Part shown: piece after piece, positions 23,301 through 34,855 of the stretch
Position numbering within the stretch: position 1 is the stretch's first letter
How the letters are laid out: each line of letters starts with the position of its first letter
Assembly: GCA_907163345.1 (NCBI GenBank)
Contig: CAJQUN010001326.1
Location: 1 to 64,000, forward strand
Length of the DNA: 64,000 nt
DNA from: Haberlea rhodopensis
Lineage: Eukaryota; Streptophyta; Magnoliopsida; Lamiales; Gesneriaceae
Direction: 5' to 3'
Program-made: the position numbers and the translations under genes
Notes under the pieces: generated by a model
What the model was told of the DNA's origin: nothing
Seen by the model: the letters and a program-made list of their open reading frames with translations, nothing else
The model's database searches: none

Positions 23301-25498
23301 CGTTAGTACATTTTTAAGTAAAATCATTATCATTATAAAGATTTATTCAAGCATCGCATGTTATATAATTGCATGGACCAGTATCGAAAAATTGCATGCA
23401 CCAGAACAAGTTAAATTGCATGCACCAACATAGTTAAATTGAATGTACAAGAAACTTACATAATCACGGGCGAGCTCTTTGATGTCAATGTTTTGAATCC
23501 TTTTGTAAAAATCCTCAAGATTCCACTTAAGGAACCTTGGGATAAGGTTGGGCTGGACAGGATTTATGAGCTCTGTCCTCTCACATAACCAATACTACAA
23601 ATTATATAGAATCGATGTTATTATATAACATGAAGAAATAATTGTTGTTTAAAGATTGATTATAAAGACTTCTTACAGGTAGTAGTAGAACACATCCGGA
23701 GTGTTTTTCAGAGTCATGCTGCATCAGGCTGTTGAGCAATGTATTCAATATGTGTTTGGACCAGTCGTAGCTGCAAATCATGTCCAGGTCCTCAACAACC
23801 GATGTGTACGCCCATGGAATGTTCGATGATTTTGTTGATATGAAAAAGGCTGCAAGAATGTATAGGGTCACCAAACGAGTAACGTCATTGACATCAGTAT
23901 CAATGTTGCTTTGTGCCTTTATTTTCAATTTTTTGTAGATTAAACTCTTGCTCATCCTTATGTCTTTTTTATCTCCTTTCTTTTCTGGAAAGCATCTATA
24001 TAAGAATTCCGTACGTTCGTAATCCTGAAGCTGCATATCAATGTCTTCTTTACCATCTCTTATTCCAAAGAGTATACGCACATCATTTGTCCTGATTTTC
24101 ATTGTATATGATCCAAATGTGAAATCTTGAGTATTTCTGTTGAAGCAGCCAATGATGTCTTTTACTAATATGTCACACTTTTTGCAATGATCGAGGACAA
24201 TTGTGTTGGAAAAAATGGAGTTCAGTAAAGGCCAGAACGGTGTCTTCATTAGCACTCTGATGTGAACTTGACTGAGTTCAAGTGCCTTTATCTCTGTTAT
24301 AATTGCCTGTAGGTTGGCCCGATATGTGGTTTGTTTATTCCATCTTTTTGTAATTTCTTCTGAGCTTGGTGATGATGTTGGTGTAACTGAGAGAAAATTA
24401 TATGTTAGTTAAAAAACTAAAACAATGAATTTAATAAATTGACTTCATCGGTGCATGTAGATAGCCCGTAGGTGCATGTATGTACAATTGGTGCATGTAA
24501 AGAACTTTCAATGCATGTATATCACATGCACCGATAGAAACAAATGTCAAATATTTACATGTTGGATAAATGCAATGTTTTATAACGGTGCATGTCGGTG
24601 CATGTATGTACAATTGGTGCATGTAAAGAACTATCGGTGCATGTATATGACATGCACCGATAGAAACAAATGTATAAAATATTTACATGTTATATATGAA
24701 TGCAATGTTTTATATCGGTGCATGTATAATACACATGCACCGATAGAAACCAACTGTGAATTTATGATTGTGTATTTACATACATCGATAGTACATATCA
24801 AGTAAAATCAATATAAAAGATTTATTCAAGCATAATATGTCGATAAATGCACTAATGGTATACCGGTGCATGTGAAATCACATGCACCGATAGAAAAAAA
24901 TGTGAATTGGTGCATGTGTATTTACATGCACCGATACATTCAAGTAGTTCATGTTGGATAAATGCAACTGTTTTTTCGGTGCGTGTATTATACACATGCA
25001 CCAATAGAAACAAACTGTGAATCAATGCTTGTATATTTACATGCATCGTTAGTACATATCAAGTATGTACACATATGTAAACTTTAGCATAAAAAACTAA
25101 AAAGATGTTCCATTGGTCTCAATTTGTTCATGCAGTGTTAATACAAAAGATTAAGATTTTAAAAAGTTGGTGTATGTAATATAAATGCAAGATCAGAGTC
25201 TATCGGTGCATGTTAATTACATGCACCGATAGACTCATTACTTAAGAATAAAAAACTACAAACATTTCTAAATGAGGTGTTAATAAGGTATTCGATAGTA
25301 CTCATGCATTATAGACACAAGCACTTACAGTAGCAAACAAATAGTTTAATATGTGAAACCCTAGATTAATGATTAAGAAATAGTTTAATATATGAAAACC
25401 CTAGATTAATGATTACCAGATTTTGGAGCACCTTTTTTCTTTCCCTTGATGTTTGTTGGTGGTTTGGTTTGAGGAATCTTCTTTGATTTTAGAGCCAT
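20356..25498 (-). CDS. Ulp1-type (C48) cysteine protease-like protein of the MULE
   Basis: Eight exons with GT-AG borders can be joined: 25417-25498, 23677-24386, 23460-23594, 21823-22918, 21674-21764, 21016-21105, 20639-20905 and 20356-20547. They total 2663 nt, two more than a multiple of three. The two extra bases map to a run of nine A (about 22337-22345) and a run of six A (about 21942-21947) in exon 4. Without them the product is 886 aa. Exon 2 holds an N-terminal domain (FTFGSYTMKIRTNDVRILFG) like the DUF1985-type region of plant transposon Ulp1 proteins. Exon 4 is an acidic coiled coil with a PIDLE SUMO-interaction-like motif. Exons 7-8 hold the protease core: His in GYHWTLLVFD, Asn in HYNSL, and Gln/Cys in MQQKAGSADCAVFVC. 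Ulp1 enzymes cleave SUMO; a role in transposition is unknown. Confidence 0.85.
21180..21600. repeat. Palindromes in Ulp1 intron 5
   Basis: The intron between exons 5 and 6 (21106-21673) contains palindromes near 21180, 21387, 21536-21559 (full, spacer six) and 21573-21601. A 70-bp segment containing gtaagtaatg and cagatatatatagtagttcatg is also duplicated within it (about 21109-21190 and 21270-21350). The exon 6 acceptor lies in the first copy. Confidence 0.85.
22965..23430. repeat. Palindromes in Ulp1 intron 3
   Basis: The intron between exons 3 and 4 (22919-23459) carries copies at 23019-23041 (right arm altered), 23167-23190 and 23211-23234. It also has single arms of the form aaattgcatgcacca near 22950, 22975, 23390 and 23413. 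Confidence 0.85.
24440..25230. repeat. Palindromes in Ulp1 intron 1
   Basis: The 1030-bp first intron (24387-25416) carries about seven copies: near 24512, then 24636-24658, 24717-24741, 24865-24888, about 24908-24931, about 24978-25002 (left arm GGTGCGTGT) and 25205-25227. Several sit in repeated modules of 100-200 bp that share ggtgcatgtatgtacaattggtg and tatttacatgcatcg. Confidence 0.9.
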
Positions 25499-25817
25499 TT
25501 TTAGGTTTTCGCCTCAGAATGTTTGACAAAATTACAGTAAAATACTTGTACGATTTCGATGAAATTTTTGAAAACTTATAGGATTCTTTGAATGATTTCG
25601 ATGAAAATGGTGGATGAATGACTGGAAAATTTTTTAGCTTTGAAGAAGAAGAAGAGGCGCGATGATTTTAAATATGCAGAAAGTTTTCGACGATGAATGT
25701 AAAGGAAGAAGACGAGGGTAATTTAGTAATTTGCGCTCAATCGGACATAAATGAAAATAATTTGGTGGACTGGGCCGAAAAAACTTTTATGTTTTGATAC
25801 CGGCCCGAAATTTTCCC

Positions 25818-25826
25818 TTTAAAATA
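25818..25826. repeat. 9-bp target site duplication, right copy
   Basis: TTTAAAATA, identical to 16084-16092, directly follows the element end ...ttttccc. Confidence 0.85.
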
Positions 25827-26290
25827 TCACTCACTTTCCAAAATTTTAAAAATTATTATACAAAAACATAAATTTAAAAATAACAAAAAAAATATTTTAT
25901 TTGACTAAGTATTCTAATTTTATTATTAAAAAACATTTCTGAAGTTTTTTTTTAATTTTAATAGAATCTCTAAATATTTTATACAAAAATCTTTTTTTTT
26001 TAACATATACAAAAATCATTTAACACAGAACAAATTTAATATATACGCATGAAAAACATGCCAAGTGCGCTAAAATATCTAGTAATGATTGGGAACATAT
26101 ATGATGTCTAGATGATATATTATATACTTAATAATTTAGTAATTTATTCAATTTTATTATATTCTACCAATAAATAAAAAGAATGATTCAATGACAACAA
26201 GATATTAGACTAGTTGTTATCATCAATTTTCTCATATAAGAGGTATCGGGTTCGGTTCCTTCCCACTGCCCTGATTAATAATAAAAAGAA

Positions 26291-26823
26291 GGAAAACAAT
26301 TATCAAAAACATCATATAGCTTAGTCCAAATTTCACTTTGCAATTATTGTTTGAACAATTATAGTTTACATCCTTAATTTTTGTGAATTGTAACATTTTG
26401 CATCCTTTTGACCCGATTTTATATTTTTATAAAAAATGTATCATTGCATGTCATCATTGCCCTACGTATTCAAACTTAGAGCTGCTTAAACTAGTTATTT
26501 CAATTTTTTTAAAAACCAAAATCAGTATTTGGGGTCTCAAAATTTCATTTCCCGTAATCGTTAATTAGAGACTTTCGATACTAAAAATATTATTTTTGTT
26601 TTTAAAAAAATTGAAATAACTAACTTAAATAGATATAAGTTTGAGTATGTAAGACGGTGATCAAATGCGGCGATAAATCTTCGATAAAAATTCAAAATCA
26701 AGTCAATAAGATGCAAAGTGTTACAATTCATAAAAACTGAGGAGGTAAACTATAATTTTTCAAACGATAGTTGCAAAGTAAAATTTGGACCAAACTATAT
26801 GATGTTTTGTGTAATTTTCTCTG
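26291..26823. mobile_element. Fold-back element with about 230-bp inverted arms
   Basis: The left arm (about 26300-26530) and right arm (about 26585-26815) are reverse complements at roughly 80 per cent identity. Shared words include aacatcatatag, gtccaaattt, actttgcaa, attatagtttac, gaattgtaaca, tttgcatc and gttatttcaatttttttaaa. The loop is about 55 bp. AAAAGAA stands at both outer borders (26284-26290 and 26824-26830) and may be the target duplication. There is no coding sequence. The rest of 25827-27230 is AT-rich and empty as far as I can see. Confidence 0.75.
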
Positions 26824-27230
26824 AAAAGAATGATTCATTATGTGTGTGGTAAAATAATTAGTTTAAAAGTTGAAAAAAAATACTAAAAAAGCATAACTAT
26901 AGTTTTACATGTGAGGTGGGTCTCATTAATTTGTATATTTAATTTTATATGTAGCAGGGTGGCTTCCCAAACAATATAGTTGTGGGAGTGTTTAAGAGCT
27001 AATAGGCTGCATATCAAGAAGCATGAATTACAGAATATTTTCCAATTATATTAAAATTATCATGCTATATATATATATATGTACTTATTTATTACAAAGG
27101 CTCTCCTTAGAACAAAAACTATACATTAAGCCCAAGGTTCAACTAGTGACCATTTCAATCCAAGATAGAAACGTAAATCAAATTAATAAGCTATTATCAA
27201 CGTCATTAATCATTAACATAATTAATTTAT

Positions 27231-30200
27231 TTATATTGAAACACTATTTGGTACACCTCTGCATGTTACTCCTGGTCCCGAACTAGGCGCCAGAAGCTCA
27301 TATGGCAGCACTCCAGCACCACACCTATTCCTACTCTGTGGATCAGCGTTTCTTTTCTCGATCTCCTTCTCGATACGTCTAATCTCACTGGAGAACTCAT
27401 AAAAAGCTTCAATAACCTCGGGATCGCACGACCAAATTGATGGATGATTCCTTTCACCCAGATATTCCTCATCCGGTGAGTGAGTCGATAACGTGTCCAC
27501 CACGGCCATGAACTTTGTCGCTTGTAACAAACTTGGCAGGGCAGAGAAAAAGTACTTTTGTGGGTCGGTAAGGAAAACCGAGTATTCGAGGTCGTTCTCG
27601 TCCGGAATCAGGCGGCGCATGAGTGGTGGCCGGTTCGGGATGTAGCCACCATAAGGGTACTGGCCGAAGTTCAATGCAGCATGTTGTGCAGATGCAAGCC
27701 ATATTATGGTTGTGAGAATTGAAGCCAGGACCTCTGGGGTGGCTAATGTGGGCCACCAGTCCTCGTGGCGGAGGTCAGCGTGGCCTACGTTAATGGACTC
27801 TGCGTACCAGGCCTGGAGCTCCTTGTCATTGCAGACTTGGTTCGAGTCTTGATAGTAATGGGCCACATATTTTTGGACCCATTTTTCAATAGCTTCCCAT
27901 ATCATCAGCCCATCTGTGGCATAAGGGTAGTCATCCATAATAAGTTTAAGCCCGTAGGGTTGTGTCGGATCCCTTACTGCCATTCCTCTGAAATGAAAAA
28001 GGATGATATTGAATGCATACATATGAGATAATCGACCGTAGATCTTAGCTTGTAACTGTCAAACATTTCTCAAGATTTTAATAAACGATGTGCTTAAAAT
28101 TAGGCACCTTCGAATGAGATCAGCCGGGAGGCTTTCCATGTCGAACCGCCAAGAATTCTTGTATGCTGCTGCACTGATATCCATACAATAACGGCCAGGA
28201 GTGAAGCAAGATTCAATCACGCCATCAGCACTAATTAAACTTTGTCTAGCCAACCCATTGATTTCCAATGTGTATCTCATGTGTGGGTCCAAAAGCTTAA
28301 AAATGGGATGCATTGCACTCATTTGTCTATGTGCAGCCAATATGAATGGCTCCAATGCTGCGTGCGTGCGTAACCTAAAGCCATAAAACAAAATAGTAGC
28401 AACACTTTTTCTTTAGTTCAGTCTAGCAAAAACTGTAGTTGTTAAGGTCGCGTGTAAATTTTACTGTCAGTACGTACCAATGGTTAACAAGTTGGTGCAC
28501 ACCGGCATCATTGGAACAAACATGGGCCTTAGCCAATTGCCACATCCAATAAGTAGTGGCATCCACCGGTGGTGTGACCACACGTTTTGTCTGAGAGCTT
28601 GAGTTGGTTGGTGGGAGGCTGAGCTCTATGGCTATGGGTTTGAGGGTGCCCAAATCACTCAAGAAAAAGACTGTGCGTGTTGCATATGATTTTCGTCCAT
28701 CGAGGGCATTCATTCCATTGAGAAATGGCAAGTAGATGTCATGGTAATCGATGATATATAGTCTGTTAGCCTCCAAAGCCTGCGATAGAACCAAACTAGC
28801 ATGTTAAATTAAATGACAACAAACAAAATTATGAAACTGAGCCTTCTCAGTTTTTGCATCATTCACAGATCATGAATCAATTATATCACTGTGAACCAAT
28901 TGTGATACACATATATATAATATGATGCCAGATTTTCTTTACCTCTTGCATGGTCATCCCATTAAGTTGACCAGAAATGTGTTCGTCTTTGAGAGCTGAT
29001 TCTGGTGATCCATATGTTTCAGGGTCAAGCTTACTCACTGGGGGAAAAGCCTGAAGCCTTTCTATATTGACAGGGTTGACCCCAGCCAAGGCCTGACGCC
29101 CAAATTCGTCGTCTCGCAACCATGCATATTTGTCCTCTGCATCACATTGTAAAGGCATTAACATCTTGATAATGCTCCCACGTTTAAAACATGTTATACT
29201 TAAAGTTAACAATTAGGTGATAGTGGACTTAAAAAACTTTATCGTATGAGCCATTAGTTACTGAACAGTTTGGAAGTGGTGTCCGTATTATACTTGGTGG
29301 ATGCATGCATATGAAAAATATGTCACATTTTCCTGGAAACACTTGAGCACTCAAAAATTTTAAAAAGAGAGAGGAGAGTACTCACTTGAAACAATCTTTG
29401 GAAGGTCAAATTTGAGTAGATCACCATTTTGAATTTTGCTCACGGCAGGTATCTTATTCAAGATTTCATCATGCAGGCCGAGTTTAAGGAATAAGCCTTC
29501 ACTATAAAGGCTGTCAATATCCGAGAACCCCTTGAAATCCTTGTTGTTAGCTGAAATGGTGGCCATTAATTGCGGAATAAGATTGTGAAGCACAGCCTTC
29601 AGTCTCCCTGTGGAGAAGGTTGTCATTTTCGACTCCTCAAACTGTTCGTCCCTTGGCACGTACATTGGCAATGGCTTTTCTACTCGACTCTCGGCATTCA
29701 AATCTGGATGAAATATCAAAAAGTTATATAGTTTTTAAGCATGCAAAAATTGACATAAGTTTATATAGTGATCAAGAAGGGTAAGTAGACTAACTGGTAT
29801 AAGTAGAAGGGCGTCCTGTCCGACAACGCCTAGGATAAGGTATTTGTTCACCTCCAAGAATTGTCCGAGCAAAATCAATGCCTTTATCAGGATTCCCAAG
29901 ATCGTTGTAGACATCAAAATCATATATTCTATCAGACAATTTTCTTTCACCATTTCCATCACCTCTCAATTCTCTGAGTTCCCTTTCTCTAAGAGTTCTT
30001 AGCCCTGCTGGTGTTTCATGGGGCAAATATGGCTGCCAAATGTAGAAATCATCTCAATAAACTAACTCAATACTCAACCTATATACATGCAATGTATTCA
30101 GCTGCGGTAAAGACCCAAAATTTAATTATTATTATTAATTTTTTTTCATGGGGTGGGGTTGGGGGGGTTTGCAATTTTTAAGTATTTGGAGTTAAAAGTA

Positions 30201-31719
30201 ATATTTTTCGAAATATAAGTGGTTTTTCCAGTTGTCGGTCCAGCTAAATTGGTGTATCAATAGGTCGGTTCTTGGCTACCCATGGGTACATTCTCATAAA
30301 CATTAGATGGGAATATACACATATAATGGATGGATCTACCCATAGGGCACTACTCATGGTTAGCCAAGACCAATTCTATAGGTCTAATACAATGTGTAGT
30401 CATGTTGTAACTAACAACATTAGAAAATTAAGCATATTTTACTTTATTTAGAAAAGGGTAACATCATCTTTATCTTTCCTTAGCGTTTCAAACATGAACT
30501 TGCTGTGAATATAAAATTGAACTTTGATTATAAAATAACCAAGTGGAAGTAGATATGGATATACAAACCAAATTAACTTTTAAACGTAAAAAAGTTCTAG
30601 ACTTGTCAAATTAAATAAAATAGCTGGTGACCAAATAATTTAATACTACAAATATTATTGTATATTTTTTTTTCTAAATTAATGAGTTTGTATAAAGTAT
30701 TTTATGTGAATACTGCCTCACTTCTTCAAAACCACCAGTCAATTAATTTAATATATCCTTATACTAATGAAAAACATTCAAGAGGGGGTTGTTAGAATTG
30801 GTCAAAAGAGTCAGCTTGAACTAATTCTTCAGCCAAATTTTAAGCCAGTCAATGTTCCCGTAATTATTATTATTTTTTTAAAATTTTTGGCCAAGAAAAC
30901 TGATCCTTAATTCTAACTGCTTCAAAGACTACAATCTGTTAAGAACATCGATCAAACGTCAATTCTTTTTACCTGATTAGAGAAGAAAATTCTTTTCCCG
31001 GGGTGATCTTTCTTGGACTGAACCCAAGAATTGCAGGGAAAATGCACGGGACCATGTACAAATCCTTCAACTGTTATACTCTCCAAGAAGAACTCTTGCT
31101 GATGCTTGTTGGTCACTAAAATTGCACCCGGGGTTCCAAAATTTGAATCCACCTCGAATTCTGCTATGTAATTCACTCTTTCTGTTTTGAGGTTTGATTT
31201 CTTGGACCAGTCTTTCAGCGCAGCTTGATTGCTTTTCTTGGGTGCCTTGATTTCTAAATCATCACCCCAGAGTTATAAAAAAAACAGGGTTTCAAAATCC
31301 AAGTTCACACAAAGTGTTGGCACAAAGAAAACGTTTAACTTACTTGGATCAAAATCATTGCTGACGAGTTCCAAAACAACATTCCTTCCAATCTTATCAG
31401 TAAAAGCATCCAAATGTTTGACCAAAGTCTCTTTCAGATCCTCCTTGTTCTTGTTTCTTACAGTCAACACAGCTCTTACCTTAAATTTCACAGCTTTTTG
31501 AGGCACCAATTTCACCAACTCCAAATCCTCACTAATGGCTGCAACAGGGATTATATTCTTGACACCTCTGCCCATCACTTGTACTCTCTTTCCCTCGGAG
31601 GCCAACAGAAACCGGCTCTGTCTCTGGTTAGAAACCAGCCTCGACGATGACGAAGCAGCAGCAAGAAATTGAGTTTTCTCCAGTAAACAAGAACCCATAA
31701 TCTCTTTAACAAGTGCCAT
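27231..31719 (-). CDS. Linoleate 13S-lipoxygenase, chloroplastic (type 2)
   Basis: The enzyme oxygenates linolenic/linoleic acid at C-13 in plastids, feeding jasmonate and leaf-aldehyde synthesis. Eight exons with GT-AG borders join in frame to 910 aa: 31344-31719, 30973-31253, 29795-30032, 29386-29703, 28943-29136, 28478-28779, 28108-28374, 27231-27987. The ATG at 31717-31719 starts a Ser-rich N-terminus ([12 protein letters not shown]) of transit-peptide type. A PLAT/LH2 domain follows in exons 1-2. The five-His iron region is complete ([16 protein letters not shown]...AMHP...DPH, residues about 565-605). The distal ligands are His and Asn in [10 protein letters not shown] (about 760) and the C-terminal Ile of NSVSI. 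Type 2 is assigned from the transit peptide and from motifs such as RRCRTGRP and LPMYVPRDE. Position specificity is inferred, not read. A TATA-like CTATATAAATG lies at 31845-31855 on the gene strand. Confidence 0.96.
30236..30390. repeat. Short stem-loop element in lipoxygenase intron 2
   Basis: Inverted arms ataggtcggttcttggct (about 30259) and agccaagaccaattctat (about 30362) flank a centre containing attagatgggaatatac. A related stem-loop with attagatgagaatatac lies at 57130-57265. It is a small MITE-like fold-back with no coding. Confidence 0.55.
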
Positions 31720-31844
31720 CTTCAATTTTGATTTCTGAGTATTTGAGAGTTGAAGGTGATGAAATATAGATATAAATAAATAAATAAATAAAGACTTTAG
31801 ACTAGTGGAATGGGAATATGGGATTAAAAGTTGCGGGGTACATA

Positions 31845-31855
31845 CATTTATATAG
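31845..31855 (-). promoter_or_regulatory. TATA box candidate of the lipoxygenase gene
   Basis: CTATATAAATG on the gene strand lies about 130 bp before the start codon. Between it and the ATG is an (ATAA)n run at 31770-31790. The position is plausible; the transcription start is not known. Confidence 0.45.
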
Positions 31856-31869
31856 AAATATGTGTTGTG

Positions 31870-34855
31870 CTATTTATTTAATTATTGGTGTACAAAAAGA
31901 AAATGTACCACCGGCCCACGTTTTTTATTTCTCCTCTCATATCACATGCATTAAGTTGCAAGTTTTGTCTCTCTGCTGAAAAATTTGAGTTGTGTTTGGT
32001 TTTTACTTTTTAAAATGAAAATAATAATTTATATTTATATTTTGAAATACAACAAATCGTCTATTTTTTTTTAAACTGCTAACCCTTTTAAAATAAGAAA
32101 TTATTTGCTTATAAAATAATTTATATTTAATATTAATTTTAATTTATATTATATACCAAAAAACGTTGTAATAGTATTTAATTGCCTGACTAATGACTAA
32201 ATATATATATAATAATAATAATAATAATTAAAGAATTATTTATTTATTAATGTGAGTGATGTAATATAATGTATATTCACGACGGCTGCTTAAATATGTA
32301 TTTGAAGAAGAAAAAAAAACACGAGAAAACGCAGTCAAATAAGAAGTGCGACTTGTGGTCCTATTTGTCCTTTTAATGTGCTAAAATAAAAATGGCATCT
32401 AAGTCCCATTTACTTTACAATGACCTTGCATTTTCTATGTCAAATTTTAGCTGATCCCTCAAAACATCAAACCATTTTTCGTTCTATTTCATTTTTTTTA
32501 TTGTTACAAACACGATTATATAGATTAGATCAAACATATACAATAATAAGCCATGATATCACCTCTCATTCGATGTCCGAGTTGGTGGAGTAGGTGAACA
32601 CGAAAATCTTTGATCACGAATTTGATTTCTCCTACCAACAATTTATCAGTCGATCATGTCGCATCAGGTATTCCTAGTACACTTACCTGATTATCGTAGT
32701 TTGCATGCTATTATGCAAGCTCAAAAATTTACTCAATGCATTCCAAAAAAACAACTGTGACGAGTTTTCGTCGTAAAAAAAAAATAATAATAATAAAGCC
32801 CTGACATCTTGTGATAATTTCTGGAGGCAGCCCAATAATTTGAGGAGAGAAAAAGCGATATTATTAGAGTTAATGAAATTATTAAGGACCGTAAAAAAAA
32901 GGTTAAGGGCGTTTGTCAATTTCATCTCTTTGACCATTGACTCCCTTGTTAACCGTTGGATTTACTGATTTTTTCGCGGCAACCAAGTATATTATTATCA
33001 AGTTATATTTTATTTGTAAAATTTGTATTCACAGTAAAGTATTATATTGATCTTGAAAAATAAAATCAAATAATTTGATGCTCATGCTATTTATATCGAT
33101 ACCCCAAAAAGTACTGTAAAAAGTGAAAACATATGCTTCATTAGGATGAAATGATTTTGATTAATACAAAATCATTAAAATAATTTGATTAATTTTAAAA
33201 TCTATGGATTTGAAATCCACCATTTTCAAACATAAATCCTTTTTAACAATATCAAGATATTTCAAATTCCTAATTATTAAAATACTTTTAAATCCATTAT
33301 TGAATAAAATCCTTTAATCTAAATTAATTCATTTGTTTTCGTAATCAATAATCAAAACATATTTTTATTGACTCTTAATTTTCCGACCATTGGAATAATG
33401 AAGTTATCAATTCCAAATTATATTCAAAAAATATTTCATTGACTCTTAATTTTCCGACCATTGGAATAAATTATTTTCAAACAATACTGTTACGGAATTT
33501 TCATTTGACCTTTATTTATTTTTCCTCTTTACAAATTAGTATGACAATAAATAAAAAAAGATAGATTACGAGTCGTATATATGACTTTTCTCTAGAGAGC
33601 TATGCATTTCCATTGGTCGTCAACCAAGTTTTACTTTTTTTCATTTTACTAAGTTGACATTTCTAAATAAGAAAACACCAATGCTTTAATGATATATTAT
33701 TGGAGATGAGACGTAGACTCGAACATGAAATCTTCGTGCCACAATTATGATGGGTATCAAATAGGTTAGAAGCCATCGGCATATCATCTAATGTATTTGA
33801 ACCTTCTTGCCATTGAGAATCTATATAATAAAAAAAAGTATATTTGATCTATATTATGCTGACAGAAATATACGTACGCTGGTTTAACATGCAAAATATG
33901 TGTAACTCATCATTTCCTAACTTATAAAAAAATTGTTTGTTACGTTGGTAGCATTACGAAGTACAAACCATAATCATTTAAAAGTTAAAATGGAACTCTT
34001 TTTTTTTCGATAATTCAATATATGTAAATGATTTTTGTATCCAGTGTAATAAAATAAAATTGATTACACCATTCTATGAATGTCCATTCTTTATGATACA
34101 TATATTTGATTTGCTCTATTTGATGTCATCCAACGTCGGTGGCGTCTAGTGTCAACTCCATGGTATCATGACGGTGGAGTGACTTATACTCCTTGGGCAG
34201 TGTCCTGAGATTTTTGGGTTTGAGTAGTCAAAGTTTAAAAAATTTGGCCCCTCAACTAATATTACATTGTCCAATTTTTTTTTTAGTAATAAGAGATTTT
34301 CAAAACTAAATCTGTGGAATCTGCATAAGGGAGTTTGACTTAATTAATATTTTTCCATTTGAAATTTTATAAACAATAATTATTTTTCTTGTGTTTTTTG
34401 CAATCTGGGACAGTGATTTTTCATCTTCCTGATTAAGTCTATTAAAGTGGCTTATTATCATATTTGTTAACTAAATACATGTAATTATGACTGTTGGATG
34501 TCTAGTCTTTAGTTTCGTGGTCTATTGATCTGTAAATATAAAATACAAATGTTATAACAAGCATAAAAAAGACAAGTTATATGCGTTACACAGATACTTG
34601 CATTTTGTGGGCTCAACCAACCCATTTGATCTTAATCCTTATCATGTGGAAAATATCATGTCTTCTAATAATGTAATGCATACGCTTTCTTTTTTTCTTC
34701 CTAAGTCGAGTACTTAAAGGGGGGAATATATGCACCCGATTTAGATCTCACTTATATATATATATATATAACATCAGGGTCTTGCGATAATGGACGTCAC
34801 CTTCCCATAATTGGGAATGGTTCGACCCCTACAAAATACTCCCATCCCCATGATT
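31870..34855. other. AT-rich intergenic DNA
   Basis: No supported gene. A direct repeat with the shared core gactcttaattttccgacc then attggaataa occurs at about 33369-33399 and 33440-33470. An (ATA)n run is at 32210-32228 and a (TA)n run at 34753-34770. Confidence 0.45.

Larger units (their letters stand above)
16093..25817. mobile_element. Complete Mutator-like element (MULE), 9725 bp, with transposase and Ulp1 genes
   Basis: The element lies between two exact copies of TTTAAAATA. Its ends are imperfect inverted repeats. The left begins GAGGAAATTACG...GGTACCA and the right (reverse complement) begins GGGAAAATTTCG...GGTATCA. Both terminal regions then carry the word TTACTAAATTACCC (about 16237-16250, and the complement near 25720-25733). 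Inside are a MURA-type transposase gene on plus and a convergent Ulp1-type protease gene on minus, both nearly or fully open. MULEs carrying Ulp1-like genes (the KAONASHI group and relatives) are known in plants. The dense palindrome family within it is not a feature I know from that group. The intact target duplication and open transposase suggest a fairly recent insertion. Confidence 0.9.
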
